Shown: positions 8,238-16,669, counted from the stretch's first letter. The stretch: 64,000 bases of DNA from an uncultured Aquimarina sp. (GCA_947496355.1 CANMCO010000011.1:124001-188000); one strand, 5' to 3'. Notes: generated from the sequence alone by a model not told the origin. Numbers and translations: made by a program.

Positions 8238-9089
8238 ATGAAAAGAATATTATTACCAACAGATTTTTCAGATAACGCTTATAATGCAATTAGATATGCA
8301 ATGCAATTTTTTAAGGACGATCATGTTACCTTTTATTTACTGAATACATTTACACCAGTTTCTTATAATGTAGGATATCTTGTAGAAACACCTATGCCTT
8401 ATGGTTTAGAAGACGTAGCCTTAATGAATTCGAAAAGAGAAATAGAGGCAACAGAAGAAAAAATCAAGAAGGAGTTTAATAATCCAAAACATGACTTCGT
8501 ACGATTATCAGCTTTTAACACATTGATTGGAGAGATACAAGAAGTAATAGAAAAGTACAATATTGATCTTTTAATTATGGGAACAAAAGGAGCTACAGGT
8601 GCTAAGGAAGTATTTATTGGTACCCATACGATGTATACTATGAAAAAAGTGAAATGCCCTGTTATGGCAATTCCTTCGGGATTTGAATATGAGGAACCTA
8701 AGGATATTCTGTTTCCTACAGATTATAATCTTAGTACGGATAATATCTATTTGTCTTTGATAAAAGAAATATGCAACAAACATGTATGCAGACTTAATGT
8801 TTTAAATGCATATTATGGGGTTCCTTTGAATAACGATCAAAGAGAAGTCAAGGATTTCTTGGATGAATATTTTAAGGATAATGCTCATATTTTTCATATT
8901 GCCGAGGGTGTAGACGTGCTAGAAGCTGTAGAAGATTTTCAAAAGAAATATAAAATTAATCTGTTGATTATGATTCACAACAAACACTCATTTTTTGAGA
9001 ATTTACTATTCAAACCAGTAATTAATCAAATTGCATATCATACCAATATTCCATTTTTGGTGATTCCTTCAGAGAAGAGAATTCAGTAA
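8238..9089 (+). CDS. Universal stress protein 3 (two USP domains)
   Basis: 283 residues. The N-terminal domain begins ILLPTDFSDNAYNAI and has the full motif GTKGATGAKEVFIGTHT; the C-terminal domain starts near ILFPTDYNLSTD and ends with the strand IPFLVIPSEKR seen in all copies. It sits in the middle of the USP 2-3-4 operon (12 bases after USP 2, 16 before USP 4). ATP-binding stress protein by family; no partner is indicated by the sequence. Confidence 0.87.
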   Translation: MKRILLPTDFSDNAYNAIRYAMQFFKDDHVTFYLLNTFTPVSYNVGYLVETPMPYGLEDVALMNSKREIEATEEKIKKEFNNPKHDFVRLSAFNTLIGEIQEVIEKYNIDLLIMGTKGATGAKEVFIGTHTMYTMKKVKCPVMAIPSGFEYEEPKDILFPTDYNLSTDNIYLSLIKEICNKHVCRLNVLNAYYGVPLNNDQREVKDFLDEYFKDNAHIFHIAEGVDVLEAVEDFQKKYKINLLIMIHNKHSFFENLLFKPVINQIAYHTNIPFLVIPSEKRIQ

Positions 9090-9105
9090 TATAAAATTTA
9101 GGTAT

Positions 9106-9954
9106 ATGAAACGAATATTGATTCCAACCGATTTTTCTGATAATGCATGGAATGCTGTACTATACGCTAAGGAATTATTTAAGGATGTTTCTTGTGAGTT
9201 TCAGATTCTCAATACGTATGAGGTAAAGCCAGTATCACTAACCACTACGGTAAGTTCTCAGAAAATCGGTTATCTATATGAATCTCTAAAGCTTGAATCA
9301 CAAGAAGGCTTAAAAATGATACTAGATGACATTAATAACGCAAAGCCTGATTCTAATCATGTTTTTAAAACTATTTCAAAATCTGGTTCATTGTTAGACG
9401 CAATAAGAAACCTAACAGTAGATAACCATTTTGATATGATTGTAATTGGTACCAAAGGAGCAACAGGAGCAAAGGAGGTTTTTTTGGGGAGCAATACTCA
9501 CAAAGTGATCAGAAATATACAAAGTTGTCCAATTTTGGTCGTCCCTGAAGATTCATTTTTTGAAGAAATTTCGGCAATAGGTTTTGCAACTAATTTTGAG
9601 AGACTATATTATAAAGCAGAAATAAAGCCAATCGTGAACCTTGCAAAAAGTCAAGATGCTACAGTAAGAATGATACATGTATATGATAAACCAGGTTTGA
9701 ACACAATTCAAAATTATAACTCTAGCACTCTTGATGAGTATTTTAAACATATAAAATATGATTTTCATGTAATTCATGATTTTTCAACATTAGAGCATGC
9801 AATCCAGGCATTTATTGATGAACTAGAAGTTGATATCATTGCTATGATAAATTATAAACATAGTTTTATAGAGCGAATTACAAGAGAGGCAGTTATAAAA
9901 AAGATGACGTTTCATACCTCCATTCCTTTTTTGGTTATCCCATCTGATAACTGA
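9106..9954 (+). CDS. Universal stress protein 4 (two USP domains)
   Basis: 282 residues. The first domain starts ILIPTDFSDNAWNAV and carries GTKGATGAKEVFLGSNT; the second begins FATNFERLYYKAE and resembles the second halves of USP 1 and USP 5 more than that of USP 2, so the array seems to contain two sub-types of C-terminal domain. Its stop codon TGA (9952-9954) is the first part of the FNR-like box of the next gene, a very tight packing of gene end and operator. Confidence 0.87.
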   Translation: MKRILIPTDFSDNAWNAVLYAKELFKDVSCEFQILNTYEVKPVSLTTTVSSQKIGYLYESLKLESQEGLKMILDDINNAKPDSNHVFKTISKSGSLLDAIRNLTVDNHFDMIVIGTKGATGAKEVFLGSNTHKVIRNIQSCPILVVPEDSFFEEISAIGFATNFERLYYKAEIKPIVNLAKSQDATVRMIHVYDKPGLNTIQNYNSSTLDEYFKHIKYDFHVIHDFSTLEHAIQAFIDELEVDIIAMINYKHSFIERITREAVIKKMTFHTSIPFLVIPSDN

Positions 9955-9994
9955 GGATTGTCATAGTATTTTTCACATTTTGGAAATAGTTTTA
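9952..9994 (+). promoter_or_regulatory. FNR-like box and -7 element, USP 5
   Basis: TGAGGATTGTCA (9952-9963), a weaker half-site overlapping the USP 4 stop codon, then 23 bp and TAGTTTTA (9987-9994). The start codon is 59 bp after the box. Confidence 0.65.
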
Positions 9995-10021
9995 TGTACT
10001 AACTTATAAAAACTAAAAGTA

Positions 10022-10870
10022 ATGAAACAAATACTTGTTCCTACCGATTTTTCAAATAATGCCTATAGTGCTTTATTTTATGCAACTCGATTATTTCAGA
10101 ATGAACCCTGTAAGTTCTACATTTTAAACACATTTGACGTAAACACTCCCGTTTTGACAAGCCGTATTGATACTAGTAAAGGTGATCTTTTGTATCAACA
10201 ATTAAGTAATGAATCTAAGGATAGACTAACAGAAACTCTGCACTCTATTGTTAGAGATACAGAGGATTTTGATCATACATTCGAGACAGTTTCTGTTTCT
10301 AAAGACTTACCGGATACCATTAATAAAACTATCAAAAACAACCATATCGATTTGGTGGTAATGGGTACCAAAGGAGCTAGTGGGATCAAAGAAATCTTTA
10401 TGGGTAGTAATACTGTAAAAGTAATTCAGAAAATACAAAATTGCCCAGTACTCTCGGTTCCCGATGAGTTTGACTTTGAAAGACCTGTGGAGATTGCTTT
10501 TGCTACTGATTTCAGACGGTTTTATAGTAAGGAAGAGTTAGCTCCGCTTTTTGAAATAGCATCTTTATTTGGATCGACGATTAGAATTTTGCATATCCAT
10601 GAAGATGAAAAACTAGACGGGGTACAAGAACATAATTTCAAAAAACTTAAGGAACATCTTACGGGTTTTAAATATAGTATACATTGGATATCGCAGTTTG
10701 ATCAAAAGTCTGAGGTCATCAATACATTTATAGATAAAATGAGTATAAATATGTTATCCATGTTACGCTATAGATACAGTTTAATAGAAAGCATTACCCA
10801 TAAGTCTGTTGTAAAAAAAATAGGCTTTAGTGTAACCATACCATTTTTGGTAATCCCTACAGCAAGCTGA
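10022..10870 (+). CDS. Universal stress protein 5 (two USP domains)
   Basis: 282 residues. It begins ILVPTDFSNNAYSAL and has GTKGASGIKEIFMGSNT, a conservative variant of the nucleotide-binding motif. The second domain starts FATDFRRFYSKEE, closest to USP 1. It has its own FNR-like promoter inside the array, and the next promoter begins at its own stop codon, so it is probably transcribed both alone and by read-through. Confidence 0.87.
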   Translation: MKQILVPTDFSNNAYSALFYATRLFQNEPCKFYILNTFDVNTPVLTSRIDTSKGDLLYQQLSNESKDRLTETLHSIVRDTEDFDHTFETVSVSKDLPDTINKTIKNNHIDLVVMGTKGASGIKEIFMGSNTVKVIQKIQNCPVLSVPDEFDFERPVEIAFATDFRRFYSKEELAPLFEIASLFGSTIRILHIHEDEKLDGVQEHNFKKLKEHLTGFKYSIHWISQFDQKSEVINTFIDKMSINMLSMLRYRYSLIESITHKSVVKKIGFSVTIPFLVIPTAS

Positions 10871-10910
10871 TAATTATCATAGTTCTGATCTGAACATACT
10901 TGTATTTTTA
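10868..10910 (+). promoter_or_regulatory. FNR-like box and -7 element, USP 6
   Basis: TGATAATTATCA (10868-10879) is a perfect palindrome overlapping the USP 5 stop codon. After 23 bp comes TATTTTTA (10903-10910). The start codon is 59 bp after the box. Confidence 0.78.
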
Positions 10911-10937
10911 TGGTAAATAAATTTTAAAACCTGACAT

Positions 10938-11789
10938 ATGAAAAAGAAAATCTTATTGCCTACCGATTTTTCAAGAAATGCGTGGAATGCAATACAATAT
11001 GCAATAGAGCTATATAAAAAAGAAGCGTGTGAGTTTTATGTGCTTAACACTTTTAATGCCTCGGGTTATGCCTTAGATAGTATGATGATTCCAGAACCAG
11101 GAGAAAGAATCTATGAAGAAGCCAAGGACAAATCAGAAAAAGGATTAGGTAAAATCATGGAGAGGTTAACTTTTAGGGACGAATATCCTGACCATGAATT
11201 TTTCATGGTTTCTCAATTCAATAGTTTGATTGAAGGAATTAGAGATATTGTGAAGAAAAAAGACATCGATTTGATCATAATGGGAACCAAAGGAGATACA
11301 AATGCGGCAAGCGTAATCTATGGGAGTAACACCGTATTGGTTATGGAAAAAATAAGAAATTGCCCTGTTATGGCAATACCAGAAAGTGCTAATTACAAAG
11401 ATCTTAAAGAGATCGTTTTTCCTACAGATTATAAAATGAATTTTAAACGACGTGAATTTCAAGACATCATACAAGTAGCGAAAAAAGGTGATGTTGCGAT
11501 ACGAGTTTTGTATGTATCTGATGGTGAGCCATTAAATGAAGAACAGGAAAATAATAAAAAGTTAATCGAAGAATATTTTGAAGATCTTACCTATACTTTC
11601 CATACGTTATATAATGTTGATGTACAATCTGCTGTGCGATGTTTTGTAGAGAGTAGAGATAGTGATATGATAACTTTTTTTAACAGGAAGCATAGTTTTT
11701 TTGGAAGTATATTCTCACGACCAATGGTAAAGAGTTTAGGTAAATACTCCAAAGTACCTGTATTGGCATTACATGATTTAAGAGATTAA
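10938..11789 (+). CDS. Universal stress protein 6 (two USP domains)
   Basis: 283 residues. It begins ILLPTDFSRNAWNAI; the motif region reads GTKGDTNAASVIYGSNT, so the usual ATGAKEV is lost while the glycines stay. The second domain begins IVFPTDYKMNFKRRE, matching USP 2, so USP 2 and USP 6 form one sub-type and USP 1, 4 and 5 another. It starts an operon with the 140-residue protein that follows 12 bases later. Confidence 0.87.
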   Translation: MKKKILLPTDFSRNAWNAIQYAIELYKKEACEFYVLNTFNASGYALDSMMIPEPGERIYEEAKDKSEKGLGKIMERLTFRDEYPDHEFFMVSQFNSLIEGIRDIVKKKDIDLIIMGTKGDTNAASVIYGSNTVLVMEKIRNCPVMAIPESANYKDLKEIVFPTDYKMNFKRREFQDIIQVAKKGDVAIRVLYVSDGEPLNEEQENNKKLIEEYFEDLTYTFHTLYNVDVQSAVRCFVESRDSDMITFFNRKHSFFGSIFSRPMVKSLGKYSKVPVLALHDLRD

Positions 11790-11801
11790 AATTAGAGCAT
11801 T

Positions 11802-12224
11802 ATGAAAAACATAGGAATCTGGATGGATAAAGAAAAGGCTCATATCATAACGGTACATGATAATGATGAGGAAATGACTACTATTTTGTCAGAGATTGAA
11901 AACTTTCGTATTCATGGGGGGTCAGGTACTCGATTTAAAGGAGGGCCTCAAGATGTAGTACAGGACAGTAAATATTTGGAGCGCGAAAAACACCAATTCA
12001 AAGCTTATTTCAAAGAAATCGTTTCATATATAAAGAATGCAGATAAAGTAGCTATTTTTGGGCCTGCAGAGACAGGAGAAAAATTCAATAAGGAGCTAAA
12101 AGAGAACCATAAAGATGTTGGTGATAAAGTTACTGGTGTTTTTAAAGCAGATAGCATGACAGAAAACCAAACAAAAGCTTTGGTAAGAGAATATTTCAAA
12201 AAGTATAAGCAAAGTATCGTTTAA
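11802..12224 (+). CDS. Unknown 140-aa protein with a fold reminiscent of eRF1 domain 3 / host-attachment proteins
   Basis: A soluble 140-residue protein beginning KNIGIWMDKEKAHIITV. A central FRIHGGSGTRFKGGPQDVV stretch with several glycines is followed by a block KVAIFGPAETGEKFNKEL and a closing ALVREYFKK. The order 'short strand pair, glycine-rich loop, strand-FGPAE-helix' recalls the eRF1-domain-3-like (baeRF / host attachment) proteins, but that is from memory and weak. It is the last gene before a strong terminator and is cotranscribed with USP 6. A role on stalled or hibernating ribosomes would fit the setting but is a guess. Confidence 0.6.
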   Translation: MKNIGIWMDKEKAHIITVHDNDEEMTTILSEIENFRIHGGSGTRFKGGPQDVVQDSKYLEREKHQFKAYFKEIVSYIKNADKVAIFGPAETGEKFNKELKENHKDVGDKVTGVFKADSMTENQTKALVREYFKKYKQSIV

Positions 12225-12268
12225 ATATATGATTTAAGGTATTTTGAATATTTCTAGTTAAGTTGCGT

Positions 12269-12301
12269 AAACAGCTCTGTCTAAAAGAGACAGAGCTGTT
12301 T
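12269..12301 (+). terminator. Strong intrinsic terminator after the USP array
   Basis: A perfect 14-bp stem: AAACAGCTCTGTCT (12269-12282), loop AAAAG, AGACAGAGCTGTTT (12288-12301). Because of it, a TTG codon at 12263 cannot be the start of the next gene. Confidence 0.85.
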
Positions 12302-12319
12302 CATTCTAAATCTTATCTT

Positions 12320-13162
12320 ATGCAAAACCAGAATTTTAATGTCATAAAATCTTCTGGAGAAAAGGCTAAGTTCTCACTCCATAAACTTCGTAATTCTTTA
12401 AAACGAAGTGGTGCAGATGATATCATAATTGAACAAATTTTGAATATAGTTCGTGATGAATTGTATCAAGGGATTTCTACCAAAGAGATTTACAATCGAG
12501 CCTTTGCTATATTAAAAAAGAAAAAATCGGTTTTCGCTTCAAAATATAAACTTAAAAAATCAATTTATGAGTTGGGACCAACTGGTTTTCCATTTGAACG
12601 CTTTGTTGCCGCAATATTTCAATATTCAGGATACACAGTGCGAGTTGGGCAAATCATTCAAGGAAAATGTGTCTCGCATGAGGTAGATGTTGTAGCAAGA
12701 AAAAATAGTCAATATCTGGTGGTAGAATGTAAATTTCATAGTGAGCAAGATCGTAATTGTAATGTAAAAATCCCCTTATATATTCATTCCAGGTATCAAG
12801 ATATAATTGACCTTAATCAAGATCAAAACAATGTAAACATGATCCCTGATAAAGGCTGGGTAGTTACCAATACGCGTTTTACTAAAGATGCAATTCTTTA
12901 TGGGGAGTGTGTAGGTTTGTATTTACTAAGCTGGGATCACCCAATGGGCGATGGGCTTAAAGACAGGATTGATCGTTTAGGATTATATCCAATTACGGTG
13001 TCTACCTTATTGACCAACCGCGAAAAACAATTTTTATTAAGCCGGGATGTTGTATTGTGCAAGCAACTAATAGATGATGTATTTTATCTCGACCATCTAG
13101 GGGTTTCTGAGCAACGAAAGCAAAAGATTCTAAATGAGATCAAAATGTTGTGTGATGTCTAA
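12320..13162 (+). CDS. ATP-cone domain fused to a restriction-endonuclease-like (Mrr/PD-(D/E)XK) domain
   Basis: 280 residues from ATG at 12320 (an earlier in-frame TTG lies inside the terminator). Residues about 5-85 form an ATP-cone: VIKSSGEKAKFSLHKLRNSL and, later, TKEIYNRAFAILKKKK, the allosteric nucleotide-binding fold of ribonucleotide reductases and NrdR. Then comes an Mrr-like nuclease core: GFPFERFVAAIFQYSGYTV, HEVDVVARK (catalytic Asp) and LVVECKFH (E-x-K). The C-terminal 40 residues (LCKQLIDDVFYLDHLGV) look helix-hairpin-helix-like and may bind DNA. Nuclease activity set by the ATP/dATP state is implied but unproven. It lies between the USP array and the beta-CASP hydrolase, 11 bases before the latter, with no modification enzyme nearby. 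Confidence 0.78.
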   Translation: MQNQNFNVIKSSGEKAKFSLHKLRNSLKRSGADDIIIEQILNIVRDELYQGISTKEIYNRAFAILKKKKSVFASKYKLKKSIYELGPTGFPFERFVAAIFQYSGYTVRVGQIIQGKCVSHEVDVVARKNSQYLVVECKFHSEQDRNCNVKIPLYIHSRYQDIIDLNQDQNNVNMIPDKGWVVTNTRFTKDAILYGECVGLYLLSWDHPMGDGLKDRIDRLGLYPITVSTLLTNREKQFLLSRDVVLCKQLIDDVFYLDHLGVSEQRKQKILNEIKMLCDV

Positions 13163-13173
13163 AATAATCTCCT

Positions 13174-14544
13174 ATGCCAGCGATTAAAATTCATTTTCTA
13201 GGTGCATCGGGTACCGTTACCGGATCCAAGTTTTTTATAGAGACACCCCAGAAAAACCTACTTATTGATTGTGGAATGTTTCAGGGAGTCAAAGAGCTAC
13301 GTCAATTAAACTGGAATGATTTACCTATAGATGTTTCCACAATTGATGTGGTATTACTCACACATAGTCATTTGGATCATACAGGTTATTTGCCTAGATT
13401 AGTTAAACAAGGGTTTACGGGTGATGTTATAGGAACAGGGCCAACCCTTGCAATAACCGAAATCATCCTAAAAGATAGCGCAAAGATACATGAAGAAGAG
13501 GCAGAAAGAGCAAATAGAGAAGGATACTCAAAACATGATCCTGCTTTACCTTTTTATACCGAAAAAGATGTAGAAAAGACGATACGTCATTTTAAAAACC
13601 AGGAAAAGGATACTTGGATTTCACTATCTCAGAACATCCAATATAGATTTAGATATAATGGGCATATCATAGGATCTACATTTATAGAATTAAGCCTCTA
13701 TGATAAAGTTTTCGTGTTTTCTGGAGATGTAGGTAGAAATGATGATTTACTTCTTAGTCCTCCAGAAAAACCAAAATGGGCGGATTTCCTTTTCGTTGAA
13801 AGTACCTATGGCAATAAACTGCACCCTGATGAAGATATAGAAGAAAGATTAATTGATATAATTAAAGATACACTCCATAAAAAAGGTACTCTGATTATTC
13901 CCTCTTTTGCTGTAGAAAGATTACAAGCACTTATGTATTTATTATGGAAACTTTATCAAAAAAACCGTATTCCTAATATTCCAATCTATGTGGATAGTCC
14001 TATGGGTAATAATGTTTTGTCAGTTTTTGAACATTTTCCAGAATGGCATAAGCTGCCTATGAATGAATATCATGCTGTTTGTAATCATATTAATATTGTG
14101 ACTTCATACAGGGAGACCTGGGAAGTAATCGATAATCCTCATCCTAAAATAGTAATAGCGGGTAGCGGTATGGTTACAGGCGGAAGAGTCCTTACATATC
14201 TAAAACAACTTATTGATTATGAAACAACGACCATATTATTGGTAGGTTTTCAAGCAGAAGGAACACGAGGACGATTGTTACAAGAGGGAGCGCATGAGGT
14301 TAAATTATTTGGAAAATACTATCCCGTAAATGCAAAAATTCATCAAATAGAAAGTTTGTCTGCACATGCTGATCAGCAAGAACTATTGGATTGGATGAAT
14401 AAGATTAAAAACATTCCCGAAAAAGTATTTTTGGTTCATGGTGAACCAACAGCTTCTGACGCATTACGAGTAAAAATTCAAGATACTTATAGCTGGAAAG
14501 TTCATATTCCAAAGCTTTATGAAACTATAGAAGTTTTAGTTTGA
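13174..14544 (+). CDS. Beta-CASP metallo-beta-lactamase-fold hydrolase (RNA-processing type)
   Basis: 456 residues. An MBL core with THSHLDHTGYL (H64, H66, D68, H69) and a second His in RYNGHIIGST; a beta-CASP insert with FVESTYGN and SPMGN; and the C-terminal RNA-specificity motif LSAHADQQEL followed by LVHGEP. This layout belongs to the CPSF73/YSH1-like family of zinc-dependent RNases found widely in bacteria and archaea. It starts 11 bases after the ATP-cone/nuclease gene, so the two nucleases probably form an operon. RNA processing or decay during stress is a family-based inference. Confidence 0.88.
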   Translation: MPAIKIHFLGASGTVTGSKFFIETPQKNLLIDCGMFQGVKELRQLNWNDLPIDVSTIDVVLLTHSHLDHTGYLPRLVKQGFTGDVIGTGPTLAITEIILKDSAKIHEEEAERANREGYSKHDPALPFYTEKDVEKTIRHFKNQEKDTWISLSQNIQYRFRYNGHIIGSTFIELSLYDKVFVFSGDVGRNDDLLLSPPEKPKWADFLFVESTYGNKLHPDEDIEERLIDIIKDTLHKKGTLIIPSFAVERLQALMYLLWKLYQKNRIPNIPIYVDSPMGNNVLSVFEHFPEWHKLPMNEYHAVCNHINIVTSYRETWEVIDNPHPKIVIAGSGMVTGGRVLTYLKQLIDYETTTILLVGFQAEGTRGRLLQEGAHEVKLFGKYYPVNAKIHQIESLSAHADQQELLDWMNKIKNIPEKVFLVHGEPTASDALRVKIQDTYSWKVHIPKLYETIEVLV

Positions 14545-14615
14545 TTTTTTGCTCTTGCACAATTTGTATTACCCAAAAATAACTTAAGAACTTCTTTCTT
14601 AAAACCTGTTAAACC

Positions 14616-14658
14616 TGATAATTATCATTTTTTAGCCCCCTTGGTTTATTTAAATTTC
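14616..14658 (+). promoter_or_regulatory. FNR-like box and -7 element, 140-aa helical protein
   Basis: TGATAATTATCA (14616-14627), perfect palindrome, 23 bp, then TAAATTTC (14651-14658), one mismatch from TAnnTTTG. The start codon at 14683 is 56 bp after the box. Confidence 0.72.
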
Positions 14659-14682
14659 TATTCAGCCTTAAAACCAATAAAA

Positions 14683-15105
14683 ATGAAAACTGCAGAGAGA
14701 CCTTTATCAAAGAAAGAGCTTAAAGAGATTCATCTTGATACGCTCGAGTGGAAATCTAGCCTTCAGTTCATTGAAGGAGAAATATACTTTATCAATCAAT
14801 TATTAAACTCTTATGTGTTCGAACCTACAACTCCTAATCTTTTTGAACGATTACAAGAACTGAAAGAAAAGATTATACAAGTAGAAGAGCAAATGTCAAG
14901 TATTAATGAAAGTATAAGAAAGCATGAAAATGAATTAGGAGGAATGTTAGAATGTGACCCTATTTCTGAAGATCATTCGTATTATCAAGAACACGAATTG
15001 ATGAAAATAACTTTTAATGACTTCTATAAAAATTTTAGGATGATGAAATCTGAAATTTTTAACTATACGGGTGGGATTCTAAAGAAGAATAAAAGACAAA
15101 GTTAA
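14683..15105 (+). CDS. Unknown helical protein, paralogue of the one at 15707
   Basis: 140 residues from ATG at 14683; a longer TTG-started frame would cover the promoter and is rejected. Almost wholly helical and charged, with a coiled-coil pattern (LQELKEKIIQVEEQMSSI). Shares with the protein at 15707 the layout 'LEWKSSLQFIEGEIYFINQLL ... ENY/NSYVFE', and the late block YYQEHELMKITFNDFYKNF against KEDHRLLLIEVSDYLNNY. No family recognised. Induced from its own FNR-like promoter and placed next to hsp20, so a stress function is likely; a membrane or enzyme role is not supported. Confidence 0.7.
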   Translation: MKTAERPLSKKELKEIHLDTLEWKSSLQFIEGEIYFINQLLNSYVFEPTTPNLFERLQELKEKIIQVEEQMSSINESIRKHENELGGMLECDPISEDHSYYQEHELMKITFNDFYKNFRMMKSEIFNYTGGILKKNKRQS

Positions 15106-15118
15106 AATATCAGCAAAC

Positions 15119-15161
15119 TGATAATTGTCATTTTAAGTGACCTTCTGGACGCCTAATTTTA
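15119..15161 (+). promoter_or_regulatory. FNR-like box and -7 element, hsp20
   Basis: TGATAATTGTCA (15119-15130), 23 bp, then TAATTTTA (15154-15161). The box is 74 bp from the hsp20 start, a longer leader than elsewhere. Confidence 0.7.
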
Positions 15162-15203
15162 TGATAAATAGTAAATAATAACTCTAATAAAAACCTTACC
15201 ATT

Positions 15204-15647
15204 ATGTCACTAATTAAATTTAATAAGAACAGATTTCCCTGGATTAATGATCGTGTGTCCAATTGGTTGGATACAGATGATTTTTTTGCAGATGATTTTT
15301 TTGTGAGAGATAGAAATCTTCCGGCAATGAATATCAAAGAACATAAAAATGATTTTGAAATTGAACTTGCCGTTCCTGGTTTCTCAAAAAAGGATATTGA
15401 AGTAACCATAGAGGATGATATTCTACATATTTGTGCTAAGAACAGCAAGGAAGAAGTAGAAGAAGATGAAAATTATGCACGTAGAGAGTTTAGCTATAGT
15501 GAGTTTGATCGAAAGCTACAACTACCAGGAAGCGTGGATCAAAACGAAAAGGTTAAAGCTACTTATAAAGATGGAATTCTTACACTCAATCTCCTTAAAA
15601 GAGAAGAAGCCAAAGAACCACCAAAAAGAGTGATTGATATAGCTTAA
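15204..15647 (+). CDS. Small heat-shock protein, Hsp20/alpha-crystallin family
   Basis: 147 residues. A short N-terminal arm with an acidic aromatic run (DTDDFFADDFF, residues 24-34) is followed by the alpha-crystallin domain from about residue 42: IELAVPGFSKKDIEV, then the hallmark ATYKDGILTLNL near residues 123-134, and a C-terminal KRVIDI that matches the I-x-I anchor. It is an ATP-independent holdase for unfolding proteins. It is monocistronic between an FNR-like promoter and a clear terminator, so it appears tied to oxygen limitation and not only to heat. Confidence 0.93.
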   Translation: MSLIKFNKNRFPWINDRVSNWLDTDDFFADDFFVRDRNLPAMNIKEHKNDFEIELAVPGFSKKDIEVTIEDDILHICAKNSKEEVEEDENYARREFSYSEFDRKLQLPGSVDQNEKVKATYKDGILTLNLLKREEAKEPPKRVIDIA

Positions 15648-15658
15648 ACCAGAACGAA

Positions 15659-15698
15659 GGCAGAAAATAAATATGGGGGTATATTTTCTGCCTTTTCT
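15659..15698 (+). terminator. Terminator after hsp20
   Basis: GGCAGAAAATA (15659-15669) pairs with TATTTTCTGCC (15682-15692) around a G-rich loop, followed by TTTTCTT. Confidence 0.82.
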
Positions 15699-15706
15699 TA
15701 TTAAAA

Positions 15707-16159
15707 ATGAAAGTTATGAAAACACAAAAACCAAATGTAAAATATATAGAGTGGCGAAGCCCAGAAGAATTACATGAGGCTTCCTTAAATTGGTTATCAG
15801 AGCTTAAGTTTATAAAAGATGAACAACATTTTCTGGATGAACTTATAGAGAATTATACACTACAGCTTATCTCCAAGAAGATTTTTGATAGCAGTAAAAA
15901 AGTGGTTAATGATTTAGATAATAAGAGAAAAAATATTGATCCCTTACTTAAAAGAATAATTAATCACTGTAACGCACTTACCATTTTAGTAGATGGAGAA
16001 GATCAACCTGCCGAGGAAAAACAATATAAAGAAGATCATAGGTTACTACTTATAGAAGTAAGTGATTATCTCAATAACTACAAGGATATTAAAAGGGAAA
16101 TCTTTGAGTTGATCAAAACCATAATGAAGCAAAGTAAACAGAAACGTTTGTTGAATTAA
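15707..16159 (+). CDS. Unknown helical protein, paralogue of the one at 14683
   Basis: 150 residues, mostly helical: an N-terminal block WRSPEELHEASLNWLSELKF, then KDEQHFLDELIENYTLQLI, then a charged helix and a closing KDIKREIFELIKTIMKQSKQKR. The parallel to the 14683 product (same spacing of the WLSELKF and FLDELIENY elements) shows an old duplication with hsp20 between the copies. An alternative ATG lies three codons downstream (15716). It begins only 8 bases after the hsp20 terminator, so it probably depends on read-through or a promoter inside the terminator. Function unknown. Confidence 0.68.
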   Translation: MKVMKTQKPNVKYIEWRSPEELHEASLNWLSELKFIKDEQHFLDELIENYTLQLISKKIFDSSKKVVNDLDNKRKNIDPLLKRIINHCNALTILVDGEDQPAEEKQYKEDHRLLLIEVSDYLNNYKDIKREIFELIKTIMKQSKQKRLLN

Positions 16160-16168
16160 CCAATTTTG

Positions 16169-16669
16169 ATGAAACGTATTCTTATCATAATACTAGTATC
16201 TGTTTTAGTGTTTTTTGCAGGATTTTTGGTGTGGTACGAGTATAATTATTCTATGGATACTGTAATCCCTTTTGAAGTTAATCACCCCAATTTAGAAACC
16301 AAGGTTTTAATCGCATCTCAAGGAAGCAGATTCAAAGATTCATTGGTTCAGAACGTACTTAGGCACTATAAAAAGGATACGATTTATTTTAAAGTAATAG
16401 ATGTATATACATTGTTTACCGTAAATATAGACAAGTGGGATGCACTGGTAATTATTAATTCTTGGGAGTATGGTAGCCCCCCTCGTAATGTGAAGAATTT
16501 TATAAAAGACCATCCAGATCAATTGCACAAACTTATCGTTCTTTCTACGGTAGGAAGTAGTAATATAGTTTTAGAAGATGTTGCTGTCATCTCAGGAGAA
16601 TCCATTATAGAAAAGACCATGCAATACACTAATGTTTTGGTAGAAAGATTAGATGAAATCATAAAATAA
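16169..16669 (+). CDS. Membrane-anchored flavodoxin-like protein
   Basis: 166 residues from ATG at 16169 (a TTG just before it is less likely). One N-terminal transmembrane helix (about residues 3-22) is followed by a soluble domain with flavodoxin-like topology: KVLIASQGSRFKDSLVQNVL (strand, phosphate-loop-like SQGS), WDALVIINSWEYGSPP, and LIVLSTVGSSNI. The T-x-T-x-N/G FMN loop is not conserved, so cofactor binding is uncertain. Begins an apparent operon with the lipoprotein and the lactate dehydrogenase. Confidence 0.65.
   Translation: MKRILIIILVSVLVFFAGFLVWYEYNYSMDTVIPFEVNHPNLETKVLIASQGSRFKDSLVQNVLRHYKKDTIYFKVIDVYTLFTVNIDKWDALVIINSWEYGSPPRNVKNFIKDHPDQLHKLIVLSTVGSSNIVLEDVAVISGESIIEKTMQYTNVLVERLDEIIK

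Noticed and set aside
12263..12319. Upstream TTG extension of the ATP-cone protein
   Set aside because: These bases are the 14-bp stem terminator; the ATP-cone domain starts properly from ATG 12320.
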